A stretch of DNA of 18,018 bases, taken from Flammeovirgaceae bacterium. GTDB lineage: Bacteria; Bacteroidota; Bacteroidia; Cytophagales; Cyclobacteriaceae. Where the stretch lies: positions 1 through 18,018 of the forward strand of contig JADJMA010000042.1 of the NCBI GenBank assembly GCA_016709845.1, written 5' to 3'. Made by a program: the position numbers and the translations under genes. Under the pieces are notes generated by a model that saw only the letters and a list, made by a program, of their open reading frames with translations, did no database searches and was not told where the DNA came from. Below are positions 8,861-17,873 of the stretch, piece after piece (position 1 is the first letter of the stretch; each line of letters begins with the position of its first letter).

Positions 8861-8971
8861 CGTATCTTCTCCCTGTTTGCCATAGGTATTAGAATGAACT
8901 CTGTCATGATCCAATATGATAAAGATCAGCATATGTATCGTAAGAAAAGGCTAGATTCAAGAAAAAAAGGA

Positions 8972-9881
8972 ATGAGATTTTTAGTATTTTATACACTTAT
9001 CGTGCTCTTTATTTCCTGTCAGATAAAAATCCGTAACAAAACTTCTGTCTTAAATGCAGCCAATGCAAGGTTAGCCGCTGACAATGCCGATCTGCTTGTT
9101 ACAAAAGATAAATTAAATGAAGCGAGAATGGCTATTGAGCTTTCTGTTATCAAGCTAAGAAATGATTCGCTTCTGCTGATACGTCAGCAGAATTTATGGT
9201 CGCAGAATATTGGCACCGAATAGAACTTGAGCAAAAAGAATTGAATTATAAAAACGCAGTCAACAGTTATCAATCTGCTCAAATTCATTATCAGGATTTG
9301 CAACGCCAACTGATTCTTAATGCCCAACAATCTGAGAATAACTTAAAAATCAGCACTACCATTTCTGATGAGTACACCCTTCGAAGCGAAGTAGATGGGA
9401 AAGTTTACAGTCTGCTAAAAGTAGTTGGTGAATCGGTTACGCCACTAAATCCCGTGGCCGTTATAGGGGATAGCAAAGACTTTATACTGGAGTTGCAGGT
9501 GGATGAATATGACATCACTAAAATCAGAATCAATCAAAAAGTGATCTTGAGCATGGACAGCTATAAGGGACAAGTGTTTGAGGCTTCTATAAGCAAAATC
9601 ATTCCACTTTTAAATGAGCGATCCAAATCATTTACGGTAGAAGCTACATTCCTAAGAGTTCCACCATTCTTTACCCATTTCTTACTGTTGAGGCAAACAT
9701 CGTTATTCAAGCAAAAGAAAATGCTCTTACTATACCCCGCTCCTATTTGATTTCTGATTCCATGGTATTGCTTAACCGTAACAAACCTGTGAAAGTGACT
9801 ACTGGATTAAAGGATTACCAAAAAGTTGAAATCATCAGTGGCCTCACAGCGGAGGATATTATTATAAAACCTGAAAATTGA
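8972..9881 (+). pseudogene. HlyD/MacA-like membrane-fusion lipoprotein of an ABC efflux system, with internal deletion and frameshifts
   Basis: The periplasmic adaptor of the ABC exporter encoded next to it. From ATG 8972 the signal MRFLVFYTLIVLFISC ends in a lipobox-like Cys (an upstream in-frame ATG exists at 8894). Right after SCQ the sequence jumps to IKIRNKTSVLNAANARLAAD, the start of the alpha-hairpin; the N-terminal half of the lipoyl domain, normally about 45-50 residues, is missing without a frame change. The hairpin continues LLIRQQNLWSQNIGT, RIELEQKELNYKNAVNSYQS (a shift at about 9217 in a C-run), followed by the second lipoyl half YTLRSEVDGKVYSLLKVVGE and the beta-barrel ILELQVDEYDITKIRINQKV. 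Further shifts near 9650-9720 lead to ALTIPRSYLISDSMVLL and the end VEIISGLTAEDIIIKPEN, with stop at 9879-9881. The stop overlaps the permease start. Confidence 0.82.
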
Positions 9882-11135
9882 ATTACTCGTTGCTTTATAA
9901 AATTTCTATTTCATTGCTGCTGGCACGGTGGAAGCAAACCTTGGTGGCCGCGGTTGGGTTACCTTTAGCATCACCATGTTTATTGCATTGCTGGGCTTCA
10001 TGAATGGACTCAATGATTTGCTCGATGGCTTAATTCTGAATCGAACGCCACACATCCGATTATTCAACGAGATAAAAGTAAACCAACACCAACCTATCAA
10101 TACAGACAAAGAATTCAGTAAGGGGCACAATTTTATTTACTCGGTTCGGCCTACAGGAAGTCGGCAAGCGATTTATGATAGTGAACCCATTCTGCGTGCT
10201 ATTGAAAAGGACAATCGGGTATTGGGTGTAGCTCCTAAAATAACTGCGCAGGTATTCTTTAACGGTGGCACTACGGACATCACCGGCATAGTTACAGGAA
10301 TTGATGCGGTTACTGAAAGTAAACTATTTCATTTTGATGACTATGTGACGGCTGGTTCATCTCTGGATATTGACATTATATCCAATAGTATCATTCTGGG
10401 TAAAGGGCTGGCCGAAAAACTTCTGGCTAATATTGGCGATGTTATTCAGATCATTACACCACAGGGTGAGCGATTTTCTTTAAAAATTGTTGGTCTGTTT
10501 CAATCGGGTATTCAGGAGTTTGATAAAACGCAAAGCTATGCCTCTATTAAAACCACACAAAAGATTTTAGGAAAGGGCACGAATTACATTACCGACATTC
10601 AGATCAAATTGAAAGATATGAGCATAGCACCGACCGTGGCAAAAGAATATGCACAGCTATTCCACGCAGATGCTGAAGATATTCAAACAGCAAATTCGCA
10701 ATTTGAAACTGGCAGTTTTGTTCGCAGTCTTATCTCTTATGCGGTGGGTATCACCTTATTAATAGTGGCTGGCTTTGGTATCTACAACATATTAAATATG
10801 ATGATCTATGAAAAAATGGACTCCATCGCCATTCTAAAGGCTACTGGCTTTTCGGGTGCAGACGTGAACAGAATATTCATCTTTATTGCCTTGAGTATCG
10901 GCATTTCTGGTGGGCTCTTAGGATTACTTTTTGGATTTTTGGTTTCGTTGGGGATTGATCAAATCCCTTTCAGAACGGCATCTCTTCCAACCGTAAAAAC
11001 CTATCCGGTCAATTATGATTTAGCTTACTATGGGATTGGGCTTACGTTTTCGTTGATCACAACTTTCATGGCGGGGCTTTCCCTGCCAATAAAGCCAGTA
11101 AGATTGATCCGGTTGTTATTATTCGTGGAAAATGA
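9878..11135 (+). pseudogene. FtsX/MacB-like ABC transporter permease, frameshifted
   Basis: The permease of a MacB/LolCE-type ABC exporter, about 419 codons and of normal length. The likely start is TTG 9878, overlapping the adaptor stop (ATTGA): MNYSLLYKISISLLLARWKQ, then a shift at about 9950 (one G short in a G-run) into VTFSITMFIALLGFMNGL. One N-terminal membrane segment, a large periplasmic domain (GVAPKITAQVFFNGGT, GKGLAEKLLANIGDVIQI, KIVGLFQSGIQEFDKTQSY) and three C-terminal segments (ISYAVGITLLIVAGFGIYNI; FIFIALSIGISGGLLGLLFG; YYGIGLTFSLITTFMAGL) give the four-helix topology. MDSIAILKATGFSG is the coupling region. A second shift at the C-run near 11083 restores FPANKASKIDPVVIIRGK and the stop at 11133-11135, one base before the ATPase ATG. 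With adaptor and ATPase it forms a tripartite exporter; the cargo is unknown. Confidence 0.9.
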
Positions 11136-11136
11136 T

Positions 11137-11820
11137 ATGAGCGAAACTGTTTTAGAAGCCCGAAAGATTAGTAAAAAGTTTTTATGATCCGGTTCGCGTG
11201 CAGGTGCTCAAAGATATTTCCTTCTCCTTATCCAAAGGAGAATTCGTTTCTGTGGTTGGCAAATCCGGGTGTGGAAAATCAACCTTGCTCTATATTCTTT
11301 CTACCATGGATACCGATTTTGGGGTGACCTTTTGATCGATCAGGAATCCACATCTGGTAAAAAGAGAAATACCTCGCCCATTTACGAAATGAAAAAATTG
11401 GGTTTGTTTTCCAGTTCCATTATTTGTTAAACGAGTTTAGCGTGCTTGAAAACGTAATGTTGCCCGGTTTAAAATTGGGAAAGTATCCGCATGAACAAAT
11501 AGAGCAGCGCGCTATGGATCGCTTGAAGATGCTGGATATTCAATCCCTTGCGCTAAAAAAAAGCAAACCGACTTTCCGGTGGTGAAAAACAACGAGTGGC
11601 CATTGCACGGTCGTTGATCAACGACCCGCTGATTATAATGGGGTGATGAACCCACAGGCAATCTGGATAAAAAGAATGGCTTAATCGTCTTTGATATTTT
11701 TAAGCGGATGGCGGAAGAGTACAAACAGGACTTTACTGATTGTTACTCACAATCAGAGTTTTGCGGAAAGCACTCATCGCATTATTGGAAATGGAGGATG
11801 GTAGAATTACCAGACAATAA
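11137..11820 (+). pseudogene. ABC transporter ATP-binding protein (LolD/MacB type), frameshifted
   Basis: The cytoplasmic ATPase of the exporter. The start ATG 11137 is one base past the permease stop: MSETVLEARKISKKF, then after a shift YDPVRVQVLKDISFSLSKGE. All nucleotide-binding motifs are readable: Walker A GKSGCGKST (about 11263-11290), Q-loop region IGFVFQFHYLLNEFSVLENV, signature LSGGEKQRVAIARS (about 11572-11613), Walker B LIIMGDEPTGNLD (with one extra G in the run at 11639-11643) and H-loop IVTHNQSFA. The end is IIEMEDGRITRQ, stop TAA at 11818-11820. Length of about 225 codons fits the LolD/MacB group. At least six shifts are needed, which is a high density, but no motif residue is lost. 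Confidence 0.9.
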
Positions 11821-11906
11821 GTACAAAGTCCTTATTTTGCAGTGGCCAAAAAATCTAATTTAGGAGACAACATCCTGGAAATGATTTAAGCTCTAACTGC
11901 TTAAGA

Positions 11907-12778
11907 ATGCGCATCCTTAGTCAATTGTATCCCCTTATGTCGTTTCGTAGTGTCATGAAACGCGATATATTTTTGGTGTTTTTCTCACTATTTTCCTTTT
12001 AGTATTCACTCCGTTTGGGCTAAGCAGTTTTGCCTACGACCGGTTTTATATCATCGTGGGGTATGGGTTACAAGCTATTGTATGATTGCATTGAATGATC
12101 TTGCCGCTTACAAACTATTTCCTTCAACGTTTCATGAATCTACCTGGACGGTGGGTAAACAAATCACCTGGGCATTCTGGCATCTATTATGGTTAGGGGG
12201 AGCCAACCTTATCTACGGAGTCTGGGTGGGCGCATTTCCCTTAACTTTTTGTTCGTTTATCAAAATAGTGCTCTATGCATTGGTAAGCGCAATCATTCCG
12301 GTGATGGAATCACCCTTCTTCGTCAAAACTATCTCTTAAAACAACATCAGAATCATGCAGCAGCAATAAACCAGGATATCAAGAATAATAAGGATCAGCA
12401 GGAAAAAGATAGAAATCGCTTCGCCCATCTTAAAATTCATAGCGGAAAACAACAAAGATTATTTTGAAATAACTCCGGCTTCATTAATCAGTATATCCTC
12501 GCAAGACAACTATGTGGAATTCATTTTTCAGAAGAAAAAAAAAATTCATAAGGAATTGCTTCGAAGTACTTTAAGTCGTGTGGAAGATATACTCGTAGGG
12601 CAACAGTATTTTTTGCGTTGCCACAGGGCTTTCATTGTGAACCTTAACCGGATAAAATCGGTAGAAGGCAACTCTCAGGGATACCGAATAAACATGGAGG
12701 GCCATAACCAACCTATTCCAGTTGCAGGCCAAAAATAAAGCCTTGAAGGAGCGGATTCATTCATTGGCTCTACAATAA
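11907..12778 (+). pseudogene. LytTR-family DNA-binding regulator with N-terminal membrane domain, frameshifted
   Basis: A transcriptional regulator made of a four-segment-like membrane N-terminus and a C-terminal LytTR domain. From ATG 11907: MRILSQLYPLMSFRSVMKRD, membrane segment IFLVFFSLFSF, a shift at the TTTT run near 12000, VFTPFGLSSFAYDRFYIIVG, then QITWAFWHLLWLGGANLIYG and FIKIVLYALVSAIIPV. A charged linker (about 12340-12460) leads to the LytTR domain: FEITPASLISISSQDNYVEF, FQKKKKIHKELLRSTLSRVE, FLRCHRAFIVNLNRIKSVEG and the end ALKERIHSLALQ, stop TAA at 12776-12778. There is no receiver domain. It follows the exporter ATPase by 86 bases on the same strand, so it may be co-transcribed and may sense the membrane state or cargo. 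Direct repeats downstream (12827-12861) could be its targets. Confidence 0.88.
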
Positions 12779-12826
12779 CAAGTTTACCGCACACTCACTT
12801 TTACTTTGCAGTGTGTCCCAACCGGA

Positions 12827-12861
12827 TTGCCACTCACCCCAAAGTAGCAATTCACCCAAAA
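12827..12861 (+). promoter_or_regulatory. Two direct repeats, possible LytTR binding sites
   Basis: TTGCCACTCACCCCAAA (12827-12843) and TAGCAATTCACCCAAAA (12845-12861) are imperfect direct repeats whose TCACCC cores are 18 bases apart. A weaker ACTCACTTTT lies at 12793-12802. LytTR proteins bind pairs of direct repeats, and these repeats lie between a LytTR gene and the next operon, about 110 bases before its first start codon. The link to LytTR is inference; the repeats themselves are visible. Confidence 0.45.
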
Positions 12862-12969
12862 TTTGGTTTCCAACCCTTCATCTTGAAGTGAAAGCAACTT
12901 GTGATTTAGGTTTGCGTACAACTGAAAAAATGCTTACAGCTGCCATGGTTTTTTAATCTGCTACACCTC

Positions 12970-13369
12970 ATGTACCATCAATTCACGATTCACTTTGATG
13001 TGTATCCCTTCAATAACATTGAAAAGATCAAGCCGAAGATCAGAACTATAAAATCTTTAGCATGCGGTATTTTAATGTTGTTCCCGTTAATCGCACTGCG
13101 GACAAAGAATTTTCTACTAATCGAAATTTCCGCAGTAATTTTTTTTGATACTGGTGAAGGAAATCATTGACTGGTGGATCCCTTACCTATTTGGGGCTTC
13201 GAAAGAATGGAAAAATCACTACCTCAAGATTTTTGCTGAGACCACCATCATGTTATCGGCCATCAGAGATAATCCAATACCTAATCTGGAGCACTGCATT
13301 TTGCATACGCTCACCCTACTTTCCTTTTTGTTCATCATCGTTTATTATTTAATAATCTACATGCCATGA
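12970..13369 (+). pseudogene. Small integral membrane protein with WWIPYLFG motif, one frameshift
   Basis: An unrecognised membrane protein of about 133 codons. From ATG 12970: MYHQFTIHFDVYPFNNIEKI, then segment LACGILMLFPLIAL and FLLIEISAVIFF. A shift in the T8 run at about 13141-13148 continues LILVKEIIDWWIPYLFGASK, KIFAETTIMLSAIRDNPIPN, EHCILHTLTLL and a final membrane segment SFLFIIVYYLIIYMP. Three hydrophobic segments flank a WWIPYLFG motif, and a P-N-x-x-H-x-x-x-H pattern (PNLEHCILH) lies before the last one. I recall similar small Bacteroidota membrane proteins but no named family. Its stop overlaps the start of the amidohydrolase-barrel gene (ATGA at 13366-13369), which implies translational coupling, so the two may work together at the cell envelope. 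Confidence 0.7.
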
Positions 13370-15964
13370 GAGGATTAATTATTATAGCTATTATTTTATC
13401 CGGATTTGTGAGTTCCTCAGCACAAGTGACCCTTTATTACAATGGAAATATTTTTACCAGTGATCAATCCCTTCCTGTTGCCACGTATTTCGTGGTAGAG
13501 AATGGATTCATTACAAAAACCGGAAGCAGACTGGATGAATCAGACTTAAAAAATTACGCCAATCAGGTAAATCTTCAATCCAAAACTGTGATACCCGGAA
13601 TTATAGATAGTCATCTCCATTTATTGATGCCTGGCTGAACTTACTGCAAACCAGTTTTCAAACTCTCATGATAGGCTAAGCCTGATTGAAAAATAAAATC
13701 AACCAAAAATGAATTGTTGGCTTGGTATCTACATTGGTCGCGACTTAGGTCATGAGTATTGAAAGCAATGGAGAAACCAAAAGACTTATTGGATTCTTTA
13801 ATGCCGGAAACGCCTGTCATCATTTTTCTAAAAGCGGTCATGCCGCCATTGTTAATAGTGTAGCTTTTAATGGAAGGCGCGTCCATGGAAGCCAGTCGGC
13901 AAATTAGTTCTATCTATTCCAGTGAAACCATTGAACGAGCCATACTGAATATGCAGTCAAATGCACTGCGCTATGGCATTACAACCATAGGTGACAACAC
14001 CTTTAGTCCTTACTTCTTTAAAATATATCAACAGTTGCAGAAGGAGGATTTATTAAAAATACTTGTGCGGGCAAGAAGTTACGGCCGTATCCGGAAACGG
14101 AGGGATTGATGAAAAGTGTCGGTAAAAACACCTAGGATTTATTGGCGGTGGTGTGGATGAGACGCGCATAAAATATCATGCTATGAAATTTTTCGAAGAT
14201 CAATCGCTCTCCCTCAATGGCCATTCGCATGACGTGGTTGAACCTGGCGGCCATATTTTTTCTTGGTACGGATCAGTTAACGGATATTTTTCAACTCCCA
14301 TCCCCGCCAGTACATTCGCCTTTCATGTTCAAGGAAAAGAGATTACAAAATATTCTGGATGCAGTTAAGACAAATGAGAAAGATGGATCACAGTCCGCGC
14401 CATGTATTGGATCATGCCGGATATGCTTCGGGCGAACAAATAAAAAGAAGCTGCCGATTTAGGCTTAGGGTTAACGATTATTGCGGTCAGCTATTCTATT
14501 CACGAAAACCTGTCTTCATTTTATAAAACCCATGCTCCTGCCGATCAGCCTTTGATGAGCGTCAATTATTGGATACACGAATGAAGTATGAGATGGCTAA
14601 GGTGCGTTGACCAGTGATTATCCATACGGCATGGACACTGTATTTAACGAGTTACCTGAAATTGATGGACTTAATCCTTTTCCCCTCATGGCAGTTAATG
14701 TTAGCGGCCGATATCCGGATGGAACTTTAATTCATGGCGTTGGTGATAAAACTCTTACTGTCACTGATGCCATTAAGGCCCTATACCACAAATGGTGCTT
14801 ACGTGCTAATGGAGGAGACCCAGTTAAGCAAATTGCACCAGGCTTCCATGCAGATTTTGTTGTGATGGAGAAGGACATTCTTTCTACCGATCCGATTGAG
14901 CTCTATCAGGCAAGGGTGGAACAAACCTTTGTCAGTGGTACTTTAGTATTTGATTCCAGCCACACAACGAATTCAGTGCGTGCAGGTAAGACCATTCCTG
15001 TAAGCCCCAGCGACTATGCAATTTCACCAGTTATCGGATATGATCCGGCACTCGGAATGATTCTTGGTGTGCCTATTTTAATTTTCCATTAAAAACTCCC
15101 CATCAATATTTTGATTTCCAAATTCAGGCCATCACCAGCGGAAAAATAAATTTACAATCCAACTACTCATATTTTAATTTGTTTAAAAACATAGATCTTA
15201 ATTTTCTGGTTCTTATTCCGAATTTCTTTCAATACTTATTTGGGGAAGGAGATGAAACCAATGCTGATACCTATGCAAAATTGTTCTCAAATAATTGGTA
15301 GAGTAAAGCCTGAAATAGCTATTCAGTTAAAAAGAAATTCCAGCTCATTGCCTTTGGAGATGCTCGCGGCAGAAGAGAAAATTAAAGTAACTGACCAAAA
15401 TGATGTGGAAATAAATACGAGTTTTTCCCCAATGAAAACTCACTGGCCTTCGGTCTCACCAGTAAGTATGACACACGCGACAATACCTTCAGCACCAAAA
15501 GGTACGTTAATGCAAGCCACGCTTCGCCATACCAAGCACTGAATTAAAGGGCTTGGAGATGTAGCGCAAGGAAGCACGAGCAGAGATCAGACATTTACGT
15601 ACGTTATCCAATTCAAACTTTGTGATTGCCTCACGTCTTGCGGCCGGATATTCGAGTGGTACATCCAGCTATCTGTTTCGCTATGGCAGGGGTTCTTATG
15701 CGTTGCGGGGATATTACTCTAATCGATTCCGGGGAAAAGTATTGTAGTGCAGCTTGAAGGCCGCTTTCCGATTTACAGAAGATTTTCTGGTGTTGCATTC
15801 ATCGATGCCGGAGATATAACAGATCAGGCATTGGATAAACCAAAAAATATGCTTATGGTACAGGTATGCGATTCGCGTTGAGTCAGAATATTAAACTGAA
15901 GCAAGACTGTAACCAAGGGCGAGACCAAACCGGTGTATTTTTCACCTTTAGTGAAGCCTTTTAA
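13366..15964 (+). pseudogene. Secreted YtcJ-like amidohydrolase fused to a C-terminal Omp85/BamA-type beta-barrel, frameshifted
   Basis: One gene of about 865 codons. It opens with a Sec signal peptide (MRGLIIIAIILSGFVSSSAQ). The amidohydrolase begins TLYYNGNIFTSDQSLP, then TVIPGIIDSHLH (metal-binding HxH near 13609-13620), FIDAWLNLLQTSF, WSRDLGHEY, VIIFLKSGHAAIVNSVAF, ALRYGITTIGDNTFSPYFF, KYHAMKFFEDQSLS, RHVLDHAGYASGEQIKEAAD, TSDYPYGMDTVFNELPE (active-site Asp), then IAPGFHADFVVMEKDILS and QTFVSGTLVFD. Without a stop it goes on through a linker to SPVIGYDPALGMILG and the barrel: FDFQIQAITSGKINLQSNYS, YLFGEGDETNADTYA, KYDTRDNTFST (DTRDN at 15470-15484), ALRGYYSNRFRGK (the conserved LRGY at 15703-15714), VVQLEGRFPIYRRFSGVAFI-DAGD, and YGTGMRFALSQNIKL ending in FTFSEAF, a C-terminal Phe with stop at 15962-15964. 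No POTRA domain is seen. Ten or more shifts occur. The expected location is the outer membrane. Confidence 0.85.
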
Positions 15965-16074
15965 GAATTTTAAATCAAAATATATTGTAACAACAACCGG
16001 TATAAGAAAAAATACGTTAAGCGAACAATCCACTACCCTGCGTGCCAACTAGAGTAAAAATCTTTGGTAAACAA

Positions 16075-16182
16075 ATGTTTTCGTTTAGGACGAAATGGAT
16101 GAAACAAGTACCTCCTCCCGTTGCCAAACTACCTAATTGGACCTTACGCATCCATGCAGAGGCCATACAGGAAATTGATTGA
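16075..16182 (+). CDS. Possible tiny ORF, unrecognised
   Basis: ATG 16075 opens 35 codons (MFSFRTKWMKQVPPPVAKLP, then NWTLRIHAEAIQEID). The in-frame reading could extend a few codons upstream. Its TGA overlaps the next ATG (TGATG), which is the only argument for translation. It may instead be the tail of a longer frameshifted gene or chance. Confidence 0.2.
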   Translation: MFSFRTKWMKQVPPPVAKLPNWTLRIHAEAIQEID

Positions 16183-16343
16183 TGAAAATAAGTAAGTTTA
16201 TATGGGACCTTGATATCCGATTTGTAAAATATTTATTACTTTGCCATCCTATTCCTTGGGATAATATGAACAGAAGATATAACGGTTTGAATGATATCAG
16301 GACCTTAGTGGATTTTGTTCTTCGAGAGCGCTGTCAGAGATGA
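16182..16343 (+). CDS. Possible small ORF coupled to the preceding one, unrecognised
   Basis: ATG 16182 opens an intact 53-codon frame: MKISKFIWDLDIRFVKYLLL, CHPIPWDNMNRRYNGLNDIR, TLVDFVLRERCQR, stop TGA at 16341-16343. The composition is protein-like, with balanced charged and aromatic residues. The start overlaps the stop of the 16075 ORF. No family is recognised. In sequence this AT-rich such an ORF can arise by chance, so confidence is low. Confidence 0.25.
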   Translation: MKISKFIWDLDIRFVKYLLLCHPIPWDNMNRRYNGLNDIRTLVDFVLRERCQR

Positions 16344-16711
16344 TTTACTTGGCTATATTTTCTCAAATTGAAAATAGCCACTTGCACAAGAGATACGTTG
16401 TATAAATATTAGGAAACGGTACTTTTAACGCACGCATCTGACGCAGAGCTTTATTCCCAAGCACATAGAATTAATGTTTAGTCCTAAGCATTTCTTCAGA
16501 TGGTTAACGTTGTTCTCAGCACGAATTGACACCCTCTATTTTCAGCCCTACTGCCGAAAAGGCTAAAGATTATGGTGATGAGAAAGTCTGAGCTTTTTCA
16601 ATCGACCTTGGGACTTTAGTGTATTTTAGTCCCTCATCGTAGAGCTCAAAAAGTCTTTGCTTATATTCTAGGCACAAGTTTCCCTCATGCCCTTGCCGGA
16701 AGGCTTTGGCT
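16344..16711. other. Intergenic stretch with no identified gene
   Basis: No coding region is supported on either strand. Two weak inverted repeats are visible: GGCTA...TTTTC with GAAAATAGCC at about 16352-16380, and GGGACT (16610-16615) with AGTCCC (16628-16633). The second lies about 80 bases beyond the end of the leftward PLP-enzyme gene, but has no clear T-run. Confidence 0.4.
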
Positions 16712-17873
16712 TTATACTAAACTCAGGAATATCTTAATTTCTTCTTTCGTGTTGAAAAATTCGGACTCACCCAGATATTTGTCAGCTTACAAAGGTTACC
16801 AAAACTTTCTCAGCGATTTAGCTTTTGGTATAACGCTTTGGTAGCTTCCAATGAACCTGTGTTAGAAATGAACAATGGCCGTTCGCTCTTCGCGGTTCTT
16901 TATTGTTACTATTTTGCTGTCCCTTTTTCCTTGGAGCCCTTCAATCAAGAAAATCCGTATTTTCTAACGCTTTCTTATAAACGTTCGGGATACCAATATC
17001 AAGTAACAACTCCGAGTCCTGCCGACCACGCACTGAAGAGTGAGTAAGCAATGGTACCCGTCTCAAATTTTCTAGAGTCATCATAGTAAGAAAGTTTATC
17101 ATGGAGGGTGTCCGCAGCAAACATGCCAGGTAAAACCGGGGCAATCCCATTAGCAACTTTTTTATTAACATATAAGAATCCAGTTCCATGCATTCCCAGT
17201 ATAAGGCTTAAAACCACAACCCGCCATTACATCTATCTGATCTTTCTACGTCAATGGGAATCATACCCGCTGCTTGTGCTACGTCTACGACAAACAAAAG
17301 CCTTTCTTGTGTGCCATTTTTCCAATAGTCGACGGGTTCGGTCTACTGTAACCACTATTGAATCGCACGGCAGCAATGGCCACCACGCGCGTTTTATCAT
17401 CGATCAGTTTTCCGATTGCCTCGGGATCAATACTATTATCCTCATTGATTTTTGCAAACCTAACCTCAACACCCTTCTTTCAAGTTGCAACCAGAAATGA
17501 GTTATTCCAATGTTCTCGTTCAGGAATTACAATGTTGTCACCCTTTTTTAAATCCAGGCCTTGCGCAACAATCCCTACACCTACGCCAATTACTTGTTAC
17601 CAGTGCATATTCTTCTGGAAATCCACCCAATAGCTTGGATAGCAAAACAGCATTATGTTATCTCTATAAAATGCTTTATTTCCGATAGAACCATATTCTG
17701 TATTTAAGAATACCTGAAGTTGATCTTGCACCAAAGTATTTAGTGGGGCTTTTGAGGCATTGTTAAGATAAATTACTTTTTGGTATTCAGGAATAGTGAT
17801 CGAATTTTTCTATATTCCTTATCAATGAACACTAAATATTGAGTCCGCAAATTTAATTTTAAAATCAGTTCAT
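16712..17873 (-). pseudogene. Class V aminotransferase-fold PLP-dependent enzyme, frameshifted
   Basis: A fold-type I PLP enzyme of the aminotransferase class V group (cysteine desulfurase / isopenicillin-N epimerase-like), about 385 codons, normal length. Read leftward: IPEYQKVIYLNNASKAPLNT (the N-terminal YLNNAS motif), LLGGFPEEYALVTSN, VGIVAQGLDLKKGDNIVIPE, VRFAKINEDNSIDPEAIGKL, DDKTRVVAIAAVRFNSGY, FLFVVDVAQAAGMIPIDVE with the cofactor-binding Asp, and GCGFKPILGMHGTGFLYVN with the probable Schiff-base Lys (about 17215). Then come GTIAYSLFSAWSAGL, LLLDIGIPNVYKKALENTDF, EERTAIVHF, and RISPNFFNTKEEIKIFL-like residues before TAA at 16714-16712. The ATG at 17873-17871 is a tentative start. Many shifts occur. 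The specific reaction cannot be told: desulfurase, epimerase and transaminase activities all occur in this fold. Confidence 0.87.

Noticed and set aside
11512..11724. Leftward open frame of 70 codons
   Set aside because: It is antisense to the ABC signature and Walker B region of the ATPase.
13641..13886. Leftward open frame of 81 codons inside the amidohydrolase region
   Set aside because: The rightward strand here reads recognisable amidohydrolase sequence (WSRDLGHEY, VIIFLKSGHAAIVNSVAF) across frames, so the leftward frame is a shadow.
15824..16048. Leftward open frame of 74 codons over the barrel end
   Set aside because: It is antisense to the conserved barrel C-terminus YGTGMRFALSQ to FTFSEAF.
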